Assembly: GCA_030248065.1 (NCBI GenBank)
Contig: JASAMV010008343.1
Span: forward strand, 23,498-87,497
DNA: 64,000 nucleotides
Reading direction: 5' to 3'
From: Rhynchonema sp. JSB1_4
Taxonomy: Eukaryota > Nematoda > Chromadorea > Monhysterida > Xyalidae
In this document: positions 1-11,949 of the stretch, one piece after another
How the letters are laid out: each line of letters begins with the position of its first letter
Numbering within the stretch: the first letter of the stretch is position 1
The notes under the pieces: model-generated
What the model saw: only the letters and a program-made list of their open reading frames with translations
Told to the model about the DNA's origin: nothing
The model's database searches: none
Translations under genes and position numbers: made by a program

Positions 1-262
1 GATTTGAGACCAAAATAAAATGAAAAATAAATAAGCGCTCCAATAGTCAGTTTTCTGGTCTTGGATCCTCTATTTGATTTATAGAAGAAGAGTTCGATCT
101 TGATACCAATTGAGAACATACCAGATTAGACAGTAACTTCAGCAATGGGCTGTTTATTTCAGTACTAGGCATCTTGTCAAGAGGATGCCGGCGCGTTAAT
201 ATGATTTTGATTTGTAAATTAACACGCCAACCGCAATCTACATTTAATCGTTCTTGTTTCAG
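1..262. other. No gene recognised (window edge)
   Basis: No exon could be supported here. The stretch is AT-rich and ends in a pyrimidine tract plus AG at 257-262, which is the acceptor of the first exon of the next gene, so it is probably intron or upstream sequence of that gene. Confidence 0.4.
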
Positions 263-3200
263 CAGCATACGGTGGTTACTACGATGAGTGAGTGTCCCGA
301 TTACGTTCGAATTTGGACTCGAATAGTATCCTGCAAATCGATGGCTGATCAGATCGAATCTCAAACTTGGAAGGACAAACGTCTACGAAAGTTCGACTTC
401 TCCATTGTGCAATACCGCTGGATCGGTCCGCCACGAGCCATTCATCCGGCAGTTCGCGGCAGTCAACGTAGAGCAATTGGAAAACAGATCATTGACAAGA
501 GGTTTGAAATGTGGTGCAGCATAAAATTTATTTTTATGCGAAATCATTGTTTTATTACCATAGTGTATAATCAACAGTTTCAGCTTGGTATGGTGTTAAA
601 AAAGCTTGATAGTCCATCATGGTTTCTTTGACTACTTTGGGCATATTGCGACATAACCCTAAATTTCCATGTATAAACAGCTATCATGTGTGTGTTGAAA
701 ATATCTTCAGAATTCGACTACAGCTGTCCCCATACACGCCAGTTTCTGCTAGCGGTCCCACAATCAGCATGGCACGAGAGCAGATCATACAATCGAGTGT
801 TCTGGACGGCGCAAATATGTCAAAAAAGCGACGTATATCAGTCGATGACGCCGTTCTGCTCCGCAAGCAAACGAATATCATGCGATCATACTGGCAGTGC
901 GCGATATCAGCTGTTAGATATGTTTTTTCTCCCAAGTGTGCGTTTGAGTTGTATACATTAGACAGACGGTCGGTAATTAAGTTATCATTTATTCACACCT
1001 TCGATAACACGTTCATTTTTCGATTTAAGAACCGACCAAGTGCTAAGCGTTTGTTGCCATCGAAGTTCAGTGGTGCGAATGTCTGCGATTTTTTGAAAAT
1101 GGGACGTCTGAAGCAGGAACAAACATTGCTAGGTTAGATTATTTTTTTTAACAGCTTCGAGGGTACGATGCACAAACCCTAAATCAGTTAAAGGTAAATT
1201 GACACATGAATAACATTACAACAGCTTCTCGATAACTTGTCCTAACAACTTCAGTCAGTGAAAGCAACATTTCTGGAATGGAAATTTTTCTAAATTCTGA
1301 GACTCGTGTTGGTGCCGCAGAAATAAAAATAGTATAAAAAGATAAACTATTCTCGATATTCTGAATTTCTAAATGCGAAAGTTCTTTGATAGCGACCTCA
1401 CACGCGCGAAAATAACTAAAAATTCCGCCGCAATCTCAAATTTCCCTTGTTTTTTTAGTTAAATGGAGCGACGCGCGTGATATTTATATTGTCATGCCGC
1501 CTTCATCTCTGTACGTGGTTCGCATGGCCTTGGAGGCCAATCTGTTGTTCAAATTCCTATCGAATGATTGGAAGTCAGTGGCTCAATTGGATACGACGTT
1601 TGATGTTAGTTGTGTGAAATTTCGTTACAATTTGCGGAAATGTACGGACAAGGTGGACGGTTAGAACATATTGGATGATTTTTTCAATATTTAGAGAACG
1701 ATTGTGTATAAATGTACACGTGTTTTCAGGCTGCCGGATACTTTGCCACGACTATATGCGTGAAAGTTCCAAATTTTTGTCGTCGACTCAGATACACGCA
1801 TGATCCACTGACTGCCACAACTGCGGATCGATTGTGTTTTGTACCGATAGCGACGGCCTTGATGAACAAGTTATCACTTTATTTTTGTGTGATCAAGATG
1901 CTTTCAAACATAAGACTTTTTTAAGACGAAACACCGATAACTACACCTGGAGTTTGAAACAAATCATGCTGCATTACATCGGTGAGTTAATTTATTGGAT
2001 TACAGAACATAGAATCCACAGTCGACACGAAAAGATGAAAATAATTGAGATAGAAACATTTCTGTGATCTCTGACCAAATTGTCACATTGATTGTGATGT
2101 TTTCGATTTTCGTGTTAGCTGATTTGATTTGGTTTTAATTTTAAAGAAGACAGAAATATTACGTTGATAATCATTCGTTTTCATGATCAAAATTTGCATG
2201 TCCATCGAGTTTCAGCACACTATCCCATTCCCGATCGCAATCCACAGGAGCTCCAATTTCACCATCTTACTACCGACAGCGAAGCTCCACTACAGAATGC
2301 AACGAACAACGTATTTATGTTTCGTCCGACACACGGCAGACGAGAATGTTTGGTTCATTTCAGGTTTGATTATATTTCTCTCACGTTATGCATTCGTCAG
2401 TTTTGAATTATTTCTTTACCGTGCACAAGAAACACGTTCCGCTTCTATACGTTCTGTTAAAGGATCTGCACCATATATACCCGACCGAAACCGATCTCAA
2501 TGAAACTTGACACAGTAAGTGCGCTTGGTCCAAAACACTCATCACCGAGAAAATTTTTTCCCCATATGAGCTTCCTCTCTGAGCCAGGAAGACTAAAACG
2601 TAAAAAATTTTGACCGCACCTCACCACCCTGAAATTAAAATATCGATTTGTTTCGCATATTCTTTGTGCGCAGTTTCTTCACAAATTTTTCATAAACGCC
2701 TTGGGTGTAATTTAGAACCATATTCACTTTTTTAGCACTAGCACAGCTCCCGCTATTTTGCCAAAACGACTGAAATTTTCGAAAGAAAAATTTCTGTCGT
2801 ATTTTCCGGTCAGATAGAAAGCAGACAGAGCTTTCATATAAATTAGGCAAGAAAGACCGTATAGTATACTATTCAGACCATCAATAAGTAATTTTCCACG
2901 GCTCATAACTTTCGACAAAAGCTCGCTCAACTGTGGTGAACCTGAACTTTTTTGTCATTTTCTGTGAATCGCAAACACACTTGTGTCATATTTTCCTATT
3001 TTACTAACAATGTATCGAAGTGATATATGACACGCTAGGTAGTAAAAATATAATTGTCATTAATTATGTGCAAATCTAGGTTGCTCTAGCTGCATCCTTG
3101 CAGGTAGGAACAATAAAGAAATTCTACACAAAATTCATACTGTTAGCAAATTTTCACTTCCGTCATGTTTTTAGACTATCTACAGTTGCGTACGAATTGT

Positions 3201-6200
3201 GACTTTTGCTGTCCGATGAAGCCCAAGCGTTATTCTTGTTTATCGATCGAAACTCAAAATTATAGATCTAAGGTATCTTGAGAAGAATCGTGTTCATTGA
3301 GGTCCATGTGTTCCACTTCCAACTACAACGGGCTTACAAGACGGCCAGCGTCTGCGGTGCTTTCACTAAACACACTTTTTCTGACCGGTAACATTCAAGT
3401 AGACCAAAGGCGTTTATGAAAAATTTGAACAAATTGCGCACAAAGAATATGCAAAACAGATCGATATTTTAATTTTAAAGCGCTGAGATAGCGTCAAAAT
3501 TTTACCTTTTAACCCTCCAGGCTCAAACAGGGACTTGATATGGGAAAAATTTTTTTGGCCGTCAGTGTCTTGGACCAAGCTCACTTACGATGCCAAGTCT
3601 CATTGAGACTGGTTTCAGTCGCATATATATGCCGGAGACCCTTTAAATGACCATTTTATCGTCGATATTTTATTCTTTGCAAGTGGTTTGATTTTGATTC
3701 AGACGCAACATCCTCGCAAACATGACCGGTGCCCCCAAAGACATCAAAGCTATTGTGGATCGACTGATATTTGGTCGAAAAGAGGGTGTGTAGTGAAGCT
3801 TCTTAACTTTTGAGTAGAGGATGATGTTTGGTGTTAATTTAAATAAAACGTTGCCTGTTGTTTTTTAGGAGACGCCAGACGATATGGAAGAACTTGGTAT
3901 TTGGGTCTCGTTGGAAGGGACCCGGAGGAAATGCCCAGTTTGATCGAACAAACCGAGAAAACACTGCACCGACTCAATGTGTTACCCCACTTTCTGGACT
4001 ACTTTCAATCGTGAGTTTAATTTATGGTGTATATTCCACAGTTTAAATATTTTGCAGTATAACTTCGATTCCTTTGTATATACAATAATGTTCTGTGTTC
4101 CAGGTAAACCTTTATACTTGTTACACAGGAGCGTGAAGCACCGACTTATCAATTACTTCACTGGATCCGAGGTTCTCGACGTACTTACGACCGATCGATC
4201 GTTGGGTCCCTCTGCTAATACAAACGTTCAGGAATCGCTGCAAGGAGCGTAAGTAAAACATCACCTTTCTGAACAAGCGGAAAATTGTAAAAGGTTGTGA
4301 TTAACAACCGTTGAAGCTTGCTTAAATCGAAGATGATCACAAAAAGCGAATGAAAATTTGCACCGCCACTGTGACAGAAATAGACAAAACCGCGATGCAC
4401 AGGTATCCTACCCTAAAAATTTTCCGAAAACGGTAAAAATTGCCCATTTTTACCCCTAAAATGCTCAAAATCGCTTGCTAGCGCAAGCATAACCCCAAAA
4501 TGACCATTTTTTGCGCTTTCAACACCGATTTTGCTCAATTTTCCTCTTAAAAAAATTGACTTTTTTGAACAACCCCCCCCCTGGCTATCCGAGATTTTTT
4601 ATTTTAGGGAGCAAGCCCCCCCCTGGTATCCGAGATTTTTCATTTTGGGTATCCGGTATCCGAAAATTTTGAATTTTGGGTATCCGGTATCCTGACTTTT
4701 TGATTTCCCAACGACACCACTGACAATAGGTATTCAAACGTTCGTATTGTTAAATATAAAAATTAAAACGTTTCACTTGTTCAGATGAAATTGTGTCTTA
4801 CCCATATATAGGATGAAGAAATCAACTGGAAAACCGAAATCGTTACCTGAAATGATAATGCGCTTGGGCGACTTCATCAGTGATGAGCACGAACAATTGA
4901 TCATCGCTGCAATCATGGACAACGGTAAAACCGAGACATATCAATTCTTATGTAATTAGGTTTTGCCGTTGTACGTTGTCCACTTATCGATTGCAGTTTA
5001 AATCAAAAGAGTATAGTTGAGTGCTGTTTTAGGTAAATGGGAGTTGACCACAGAGGCGAAACAGGACGTAATGCAGCATGTTGGATCACCAATCGGACCC
5101 ACAATGAGCATCAATCAGATTCGTCTGACTTTGCGATATCTGGGGCTGCCAGGTACACATATATCGTCTAAAAACGTTAATATATCTTGAGATTTCTTTT
5201 GAGTGATTTTCAGAAGATGAAATGATCTTTCCACCATATCGAATCGATTTTGCTCATTGGCGTAGATTGGTGCACACTGCTCGGATCAGTCACGAATTCT
5301 GGGCGCAAAAGTGTGTCGAAAACAAAGATGAACGACGGACATACTGGTGTAGATACAGCAACGTTAGTCTGTGCATGCAATATATCGTCCAAGAATGTAA
5401 TTGGACAAATACAAAAAGTGGAATGAATATGAAGAACATATTCAGAACTTGTTTTGTATGAACAGGAGTTCTGTGGCGGGTAAAGCTTTGAGCGATATAT
5501 CTATTGCATTTGAAGCATCAAGTGAATAATGAAAAACATGTCAGTCACAAAATCTCTAATGTAATCCTCAACCGTGGACTACTAGTTTTCTCAACCGTGG
5601 ACTATTAACCGTGGACAGTTGGCCTACATGCTGACGGTGGCTCACTTCACCAGTTAATAATCCACGGTCAATAGTTCACGGTTGAGAAAACTTGTTTTGG
5701 TGAAAGGTCGTTCTGGACGCACGGTTAATAGTGCACGGTTCAAGTTTTCTCAACCGTGGACTATTAACCGTGAATTATTAACTGGTGCAGTGAGCCACCG
5801 TCAACATGTAGGCCAACTGTCCACGGTTAATAGTCCACGGTTCGGTGAACGGTTAATAATCCACGGTTAATAGTCCACGGTTGAGAAAACTTGTATTTTT
5901 GTCAACCGTAGATTCAACGGTGGAGTAAGCGACCGTCAGCATGTAGGCCACCTGTCCCGAACAACCTTTCACTAAATCTTTTCTCAACCGTGAACTATTA
6001 ACCGTGGATTATTAACTGGTGGAGTCGACTATAGGCCAATCCACGGTTAATAGTTCACGGTTGAGAAAACTTGTATTTTTATCAACCGTAGATTCAACGG
6101 TGGAGTGAGCGGCCGTCAGCATGTAGGCCAACTGTCCAGACCAACCTTTCACCAAAACAAGTTTTCTCAACCATGGACTATTAACCGTGGATTATTAACT

Positions 6201-9200
6201 GGTGAAGTGAGCCACCGTCAGCATGTAGGCCAAAGTTTTCTCGTTTCTCAACCGTGGACTATTAACCGTGGATTATTAACTGGTGAAGTGAGCCACCGTC
6301 AGCATGTAGGCCAAAGTTTTCTCAACCGTGGACTATTAGTGGACTATTAACCGTTTTTGTCAACCGTGGACTATTAACCGTGGATTATTAACCGTTCGTG
6401 GACTATTAACCGTGGATTATTAACCGTTAAACGGTGGTTAACCGTTATCGACCGTGGACTATTGACCGTAACAAGTTTTCTCAACCGTAACGGTTAATCT
6501 CAACGGTGGACTATTAACCGTGGATTATTAACCCTTAGGTAACTGTTAATAATCCAGGTTGAGAAAACTTGTATTTTTCTGAACCGTAGATTTAACGGTG
6601 GAGTGAGCGACCGTCAGCATGTAGGCCAACTGTCCAGAACAACCTTTCACCAAAACAAGTTTTGTCAACCGTGGACTATTAACCGTGGATTATTAACCGT
6701 TAAACGGTGATTAACCGTTATCGACCCATGCTGACGGTGGCTCACTCCACCACTTAATAATCTGACGGTCGCTCACTCCACTGTCGAATCTACGGTTGAC
6801 AAAAATACAAGTTTTCTCAACCGTGGACTATCGGCCTACATGCTGACGGTCGCTCACTCCACCGTTGAATCTACGGTTCAGAAAAATACAAGTTTTCTCA
6901 ACCTGGATTATTAACATTTTCCTAAGGGTTAATAATCCACGGTTAATAGTCCGCCGTCGATAATGGTTAACCACCGTTTAACGGTTAATAATCCACGGTT
7001 AATAGTCCACGGTTGACAAAAACGGTTAATAGTCCACGGTTGACAAAACTTGTTTTGGTGAAAGGTTGTTCTGGACAGTTGGCCTACATGCTGACGGTCG
7101 CTCACTCCACCGTTGAATCTACGGTTCAGAAAAATACAAGTTTTCTCAACCTGGATTATTAACATTTTCCTAAGGGTTAATAATCCACGGTTAATAGTCC
7201 ACCGTTGAGATTAACCGTTACGGTTGAGAAAACTTGTAAACGGTTAATAGTCCACGGTTGATAAAACTTATTTTCCTAAGGGTTAATAATCCACGGTTAA
7301 TAGTCCACCGTCGATAATGGTTAACCACCGTTCAACGGTTAATAATCCACGGTTAATAGTCCACGGTTGACAAAAACGGTTAATAGTCCACGGTTGACAA
7401 AACTTGTTTTGGTGAAAGGTTGTTCTGGACAGTTGGCCTACATGCTGACGGTCGCTCACTCCACCGTTGAATCTACGGTTCAGAAAAATACAAGTTTTCT
7501 CAACCTGATTATTCTTTTTCCTAAGGGTTAATAATCCACGGTTAATAGTCCACCGTCGATAATGGTTAACCACCGTTTAACGGTTAATAATCCACGGTTA
7601 ATAGTCCACGGTTGACAAAAACGGTTAATAGTCCACGGTTGACAAAACTTGTTTTGGTGAAAGGTTGTTCTGGACAGTTGGCCTACATGCTGACGGTCGC
7701 TCACTTCACCGTTGAATCTACGGTTCAGAAAAATACAAGTTTTCTCAACCTGGATTATTAACATTTTCCTAAGGGTTAATAATCCACGGTTAATAGTCCA
7801 CCGTTGAGATTAACCGTTACGGTTGAGAAAACTTGTAAACGGTTAATAGTCCACGGTGGCCTACATGCTGACCGTGGCTCACTCCACGGTTGAATCTACG
7901 GTTTATAAAATTACAAGTTTTCTCAACCTAGATTATTAACCGTTACCCAAGGGCAAGAAGGTTCGATGTACATGGTTTACAGGGTCGGACATTGGAAGAC
8001 AACGATGTACACACGGGTTCAATTGTGCTGGAAACGAGTCCGGTTTTGCACTCGTATCACGTCTATTGTCGATTTGGAGATTCAAAGGGACAAGTACATT
8101 GCTCTGATTTTCGAAGAGAAAGTTGGTTCGAGTAATTTGAAAGGATTTTGGGTGGATCATTCCTTCTAATTTCAGTGTTTGTCCCTTTTCAGTGAATGGC
8201 ATTTGTCCTCACATCATTCACTTTCTGCTCGAGAAGGTGGCCGGCAGTCGTTCGTTCTATTCATGGTTTCGTAAGATACATGAAGCGGCTGCCAGGTTGT
8301 ACGAGAACAATCCGATCCTGAAGACTTCATATTTTGGATACAAGGGAGCAAGTGGAAAGAAGGGACATGCCAAAAAAGGTAGTTTGTTCGGTTGATGCCG
8401 AAAGTGTAAACTTTTCGGTTGTCCATGTTTATTGTCAAAGTAAGAAATTTAATGAAGTCCATTAACTTTGCTAAATCTACAAAATGTGAAATGAGGTTGA
8501 TAAGAAAAGTTGGGTTTTTTAAAATCATTTCCGTTACGCAGATAATGTGCGACCGGGTCGAACGGGTAGGCGGAAAGCGATAACGGACATTCAGAAGGAC
8601 AATGTATCCGATGTACTGGGCGGGTTGAACGCGTACGATGGACAAGTGTTTCAAACCGGGCGAAACGCAGATCCATTCAAGGTCGCCGTGGAGGTTGGGG
8701 AGAAAAAAAGTACGTTTTTTATATTGATTTCGATTTTTAGATAAAAGGTATATTTTAATCGAAAGGCATGTTTTACATGAGTTTTCCTTATTGTGCATTG
8801 TAAGAACAGTAAGACAAGATGCATAACTACAAATGACATGAGTTTGGTTTTTTATGCAGATTAACGTTCGAAGTATGCCAGTAAAGTTTAGGTAACGATT
8901 TGGGAGTAGATGGGAGTTGTATTTTGTAACGAGTCAACTGTTCAAGCGATTACAGAATTTTTAGTTTTTCAGAAGTGAATATTCGAGCTCGTGGGTCGAA
9001 AAAAACAAAAACGGTTACCGAACCAGTTCCGTACGCAGATGGTACCGTGGGATCGTTTGTACCGCAGGCTGACATTCAAGTATCATCGCAAGAATTTCAA
9101 AACATGTCAATGGGCTACCAAAAGACTGTCGCGTTAGCTAAGCGACGGAGATTTTGTCTCGAGCCCAGTGGGCGATTCGAAGGGGCAAGTAGTGAACGAG

Positions 9201-11381
9201 TTTTCGCCGCGGGTTCCGGACAGAGTGTGTCACAGGTTATCAATGTGGCTTTCTTGTGTTAAAACGGAGTTTTTATTGACATGAATCTGCGTATGAACCG
9301 ACGACATTGTTTTTGAGATTGAGATGGAGCCTGGTTTTGGATATAACTATGTGTTTATGTTGGAGTGGTTAGTTCGCTTTTGATAAAAAGGATGGTTATT
9401 ACAATATCTCTTTCAGACGAGAGTCCAGACGACAGCTAAACAAGTAGCCACAACGACCGTTTCGACAGGGAATCCGACACGGAGAACGGAGGATAGTGAA
9501 ACTGCAATCGAAAACGATGCCGCGACTACAGAGGCAGAAGTGGACATTTTAATGGTGGGATTATGTTTCTGCCTACGGGAGTTTTCGACTTAAACTTACG
9601 CCGTGGGGCCGGATATTTTTTACGGAGTGTTGATTTTACATCGAAGAGTAAAGTTGCGGAAATAGTTGAAACTAGTGTAAGATTGGTGGAAATGGTGCAA
9701 TGTTTTGTTGTTTTGCCGAGGTTTTGCCGAATTTAGATGAAGGTGTTCACAATGACGTTGAAATATTGTATGAAAATGAACATGCTGCTGTACCGTGTCG
9801 GTGTAAATGAAACCGAGGGGGGGGATGGGTGCAATGGGAAGCTGTAAGCGCATTCTTTTATTTGTGGTCCGAGAGTCCATTTTTTATCAATTTCGGTCGA
9901 AGGGGGCGTTAAGTAGAAAACTGCGGTGTTTGTTTTTTGTGTTTTTATTTTTAGGGGAGGTGCAAAAACGGGTATTTTCAAAAAAATTTTGTGAGGAAAT
10001 GGGCTGAAACATGTACTTGGAGATTAAAAAAAGCTCCTTTTGAACTGTTTAGCAGCGATATAAATTAGTTTTGAGATTGAAAAAGAACATTGTCTCCCAA
10101 AAGTTCAAATTTGCAAGATTTTCGGAAAAAATAGCGAGGTATTTTTTCAGCCCTGGGAAAAAAACGGTTTTTTTTGCCGAAAGGTATAAATTAGCCTAAA
10201 AATATTGCTTTAATTTACAGGAGGCACAGCGATGTTTAGATGACGCGGTGGCGAATGATGATGATGGAGATGCGGTTATGAGAGAGACCGATGATGAGGT
10301 ATGTGCGAGTTGTAACTGATATAATGATGGTGATGTTTAAAGATGCTGGTCGAGAATTGTTGGAGGACGCTTGATGTTCGGGGTAGCACATATAAACAAA
10401 ATTTCAAGATGGTGTTACTCGATCCTAATATGATGAGCCCATTGGTTGCTTGTTGATGTTTCACGGTCAGGTTCAAGTTTGTACTTGGTGAAAAGAACGG
10501 AAGAAATTGGAAACGCTGCTGCGATTGGAATAGGCTGTTTCAAAGTTTGATACTGGAGTGAGAGGAACTCGGAACATTGACAAAAACGGCAATGCACAAT
10601 AGCTACTGAAACTTATTTCATTTACCACAGATGCTCAAAACTACATGAGTAGAAAAGCCCAGCAAAAGATAACTAGGTCTCTGAGAGCGTTTATTTTTTA
10701 TTCAACTATGCGGGCGTCTCAATAGCTATTGTCCATTGCGGTTTTTGTTACAATGTTTGGGGGTTGCTGTCAGTTCAGTATGAAACTTTGAAACAGGCTA
10801 TTCGTGTGACAGCAGCGTTTCGAATTTTTTCGGCAGGTGCAAACTTCAACGTGGCCGTGAAATATCAAGAAGCAACGAATCCGCTGGCCAGATTAGGGTC
10901 AAGTAACAGTGTCTTATCCCGTAGATCAAGCGCGGTCGAAGGGTTGTTGACGAGCAACTTTAAGAGTATCGGACTCAGAATCTCTCAGAGGATCCAAGGT
11001 TCAAAAAAAGATTGAACCTGGTGATGAAAAATTTAAAAAGAAAATGGGTTGGTGAAATTAGGGTGGAATAACACGATATGCAAACTTTGTTTTTTCTACT
11101 GCCATGTTAAAGGGGGTAAACAGCAACTACGATTATCATGTGTTTATGTCTGGATTCAGGGGGTTTGGTGATAATCGAACAGGACATTTCAGAGTGCAAC
11201 TCGACGTGGTCGGCGGAAACAGTGTTTTGATGGTCTTGAAGACGATGTTTTGCAAATAGGCACACAAGAGCGTGAACGTGTAAAGAAGAAGGACTTGGTG
11301 GTTCCGCGGGATGAAGTTTCCAATCCTGCGAAAGTGATGTTAGCGAAACGACTAAAAAGAGATCAAAAGGAAAAAAAATAG
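263..11381 (+). CDS. Multi-exon gene, large unrecognised (probably nuclear) protein
   Basis: I do not recognise the family. Exons chain in phase: 263-501, 711-912, 1030-1132, 1459-1604, about 1730-1981 (see below), 2216-2363, 3713-3785, 3869-4010, 4129-4248, 4812-4924, 5033-5152, 5214-5362, 7932-8121, 8193-8378, 8542-8709, 8973-9235, 9417-9554, 10221-10298, 11193-11381 (TAG stop). Donors are GTTAGT, GTGAGT, GTAAGT-like and acceptors are pyrimidine-rich. The first listed exon may be internal; an ATG lies at 283. The middle is helical-looking with short charged segments. The last five exons are low-complexity and polar, with an acidic stretch (DDDGDAVMRETDDE) followed by a basic terminus ending KRLKRDQKEKK, which suggests a nuclear protein. 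In the 1730-1981 block the open frame shifts, so a small intron or a frameshift is missing from my model. The exon at 7932 starts inside satellite-like DNA. Confidence 0.7.
2461..3642. mobile_element. TTAA-flanked foldback DNA element, 1182 bp
   Basis: The outer 250 bp or so of both ends are inverted copies of each other: 2461-2720 matches the reverse complement of 3390-3642, including a shared ATATATA block near the tip and the segment beginning AAATTAAAATATCGAT. The ends read AGGATCTGC and GAGACCCT and are bounded by TTAA on both sides (2457-2460, 3643-3646). TTAA duplication is characteristic of piggyBac-type insertion; the termini themselves do not match a family I know. No transposase frame is present. 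It lies in an intron of the surrounding gene. Confidence 0.75.
4415..4722. mobile_element. Truncated hAT-type MITE, CAGTGGTGTCG family
   Basis: The right end CCCAACGACACCACTG at 4707-4722 is the reverse complement of the terminal repeat of the intact copy at 58108-58541. The body shares the motif CAAAATCGCTTGCTAGCGCAAG and C-rich blocks followed by GGTATCCGA. The left terminus is missing. It sits in an intron. Confidence 0.65.
5570..7950. repeat. 2.4-kb inverted (foldback) satellite
   Basis: The sequence is built from short interchangeable modules: AACCGTGGACTATTAACCG, GTGGATTATTAAC and GTCAGCATGTAGGCCAACTG. In 5570-6720 these modules run in one orientation and in about 6730-7950 mostly in the other, so the block is an imperfect palindrome. 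In the right arm a unit marked by CCTAAGGGTTAATAATCC recurs at 6921, 7169, 7275, 7520 and 7768 (spacings near 248 bp, with one short unit). The same modules occur at 34919-36165. The open frames here are by-products of repetition. The whole block occupies the intron between exons 5214-5362 and 7932-8121. Confidence 0.9.
10335..10580 (-). repeat. Dispersed repeat of about 230 bp, copy 1
   Basis: On the minus strand it reads from a CAGTATCAAACTTTGAAACAG start through CAACAAGCAATGGG-like sequence to a GGACGCTTGATG-type end. Similar copies lie at 10765-11000 (+), 54118-54335 (-), 58685-58825 (-) and 58965-59125 (+). No terminal repeat or tail was identified, so the class is open. Confidence 0.55.
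10765..11000 (+). repeat. Dispersed repeat of about 230 bp, copy 2
   Basis: Starts CAGTATGAAACTTTGAAACA and is an opposite-orientation partner of the copy at 10335-10580. It keeps an open frame whose peptide (FNVAVKYQEATNPLARLGSS) resembles that of the copy at 54118-54335. It lies in the last intron of the gene ending at 11381. Confidence 0.55.
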
Positions 11382-11949
11382 CGGATTTGTACAATTTAGT
11401 TGTTTTCTACGTTGTTCGCTTGTTTTAGACGTTTGAGAAAAGGTTTCAATAGTGTGAATTGTCCATACTGTTTTTGATAATGATAATGATACTGCTTTGC
11501 TGATTATTGTTTATTTTGATTCAGCTTGATAATCTCGAAGTAACAACATAATGCCACAAAGCAATTTGGCAGATACATTTGAAAGAAAAAAAGGCGAATA
11601 AGCGTCATGAAAATGAACAGATTTAACCGAAAAACATAAGCGTGATGAAAATGAACATTGATTTTACGGAAAAATAAACAAAACAATTATCAACAAATGA
11701 ACAATTTTTTGACGCGATGATTTTATCGCGTTCGACGAAGAGGATCGCTAATTAGCATGGTCATACTGACGGATAATCATGATTCAAAAACAACGATAAT
11801 GAAAGAAAAAAATAGTTCGGCGTTTGAAGCAACAAGAATTTTTGACTAACGCTGAATAATAACTGAAGTATTTTTTTTGGCTACTAACGACTGGTTTTGA
11901 CCGTTTTATGACAAGGAAAACTGAACTGATCTTTGGAACCAGGTACTAT
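11382..11949. other. Intergenic space between convergent genes
   Basis: No exon or repeat is supported. The stretch is AT-rich and separates the stop codons of a plus-strand and a minus-strand gene; both 3' untranslated regions should lie here. Confidence 0.5.

Noticed and set aside
5682..7764. Several open frames of 62-96 codons rich in PWTINRGLLT-type peptides
   Set aside because: They are translations of the satellite modules in both orientations, with no splice context or start-codon pattern.
8214..8798. 194-codon open frame on the minus strand
   Set aside because: It is antisense to two phase-consistent plus-strand exons (8193-8378, 8542-8709) and has no recognisable motif.
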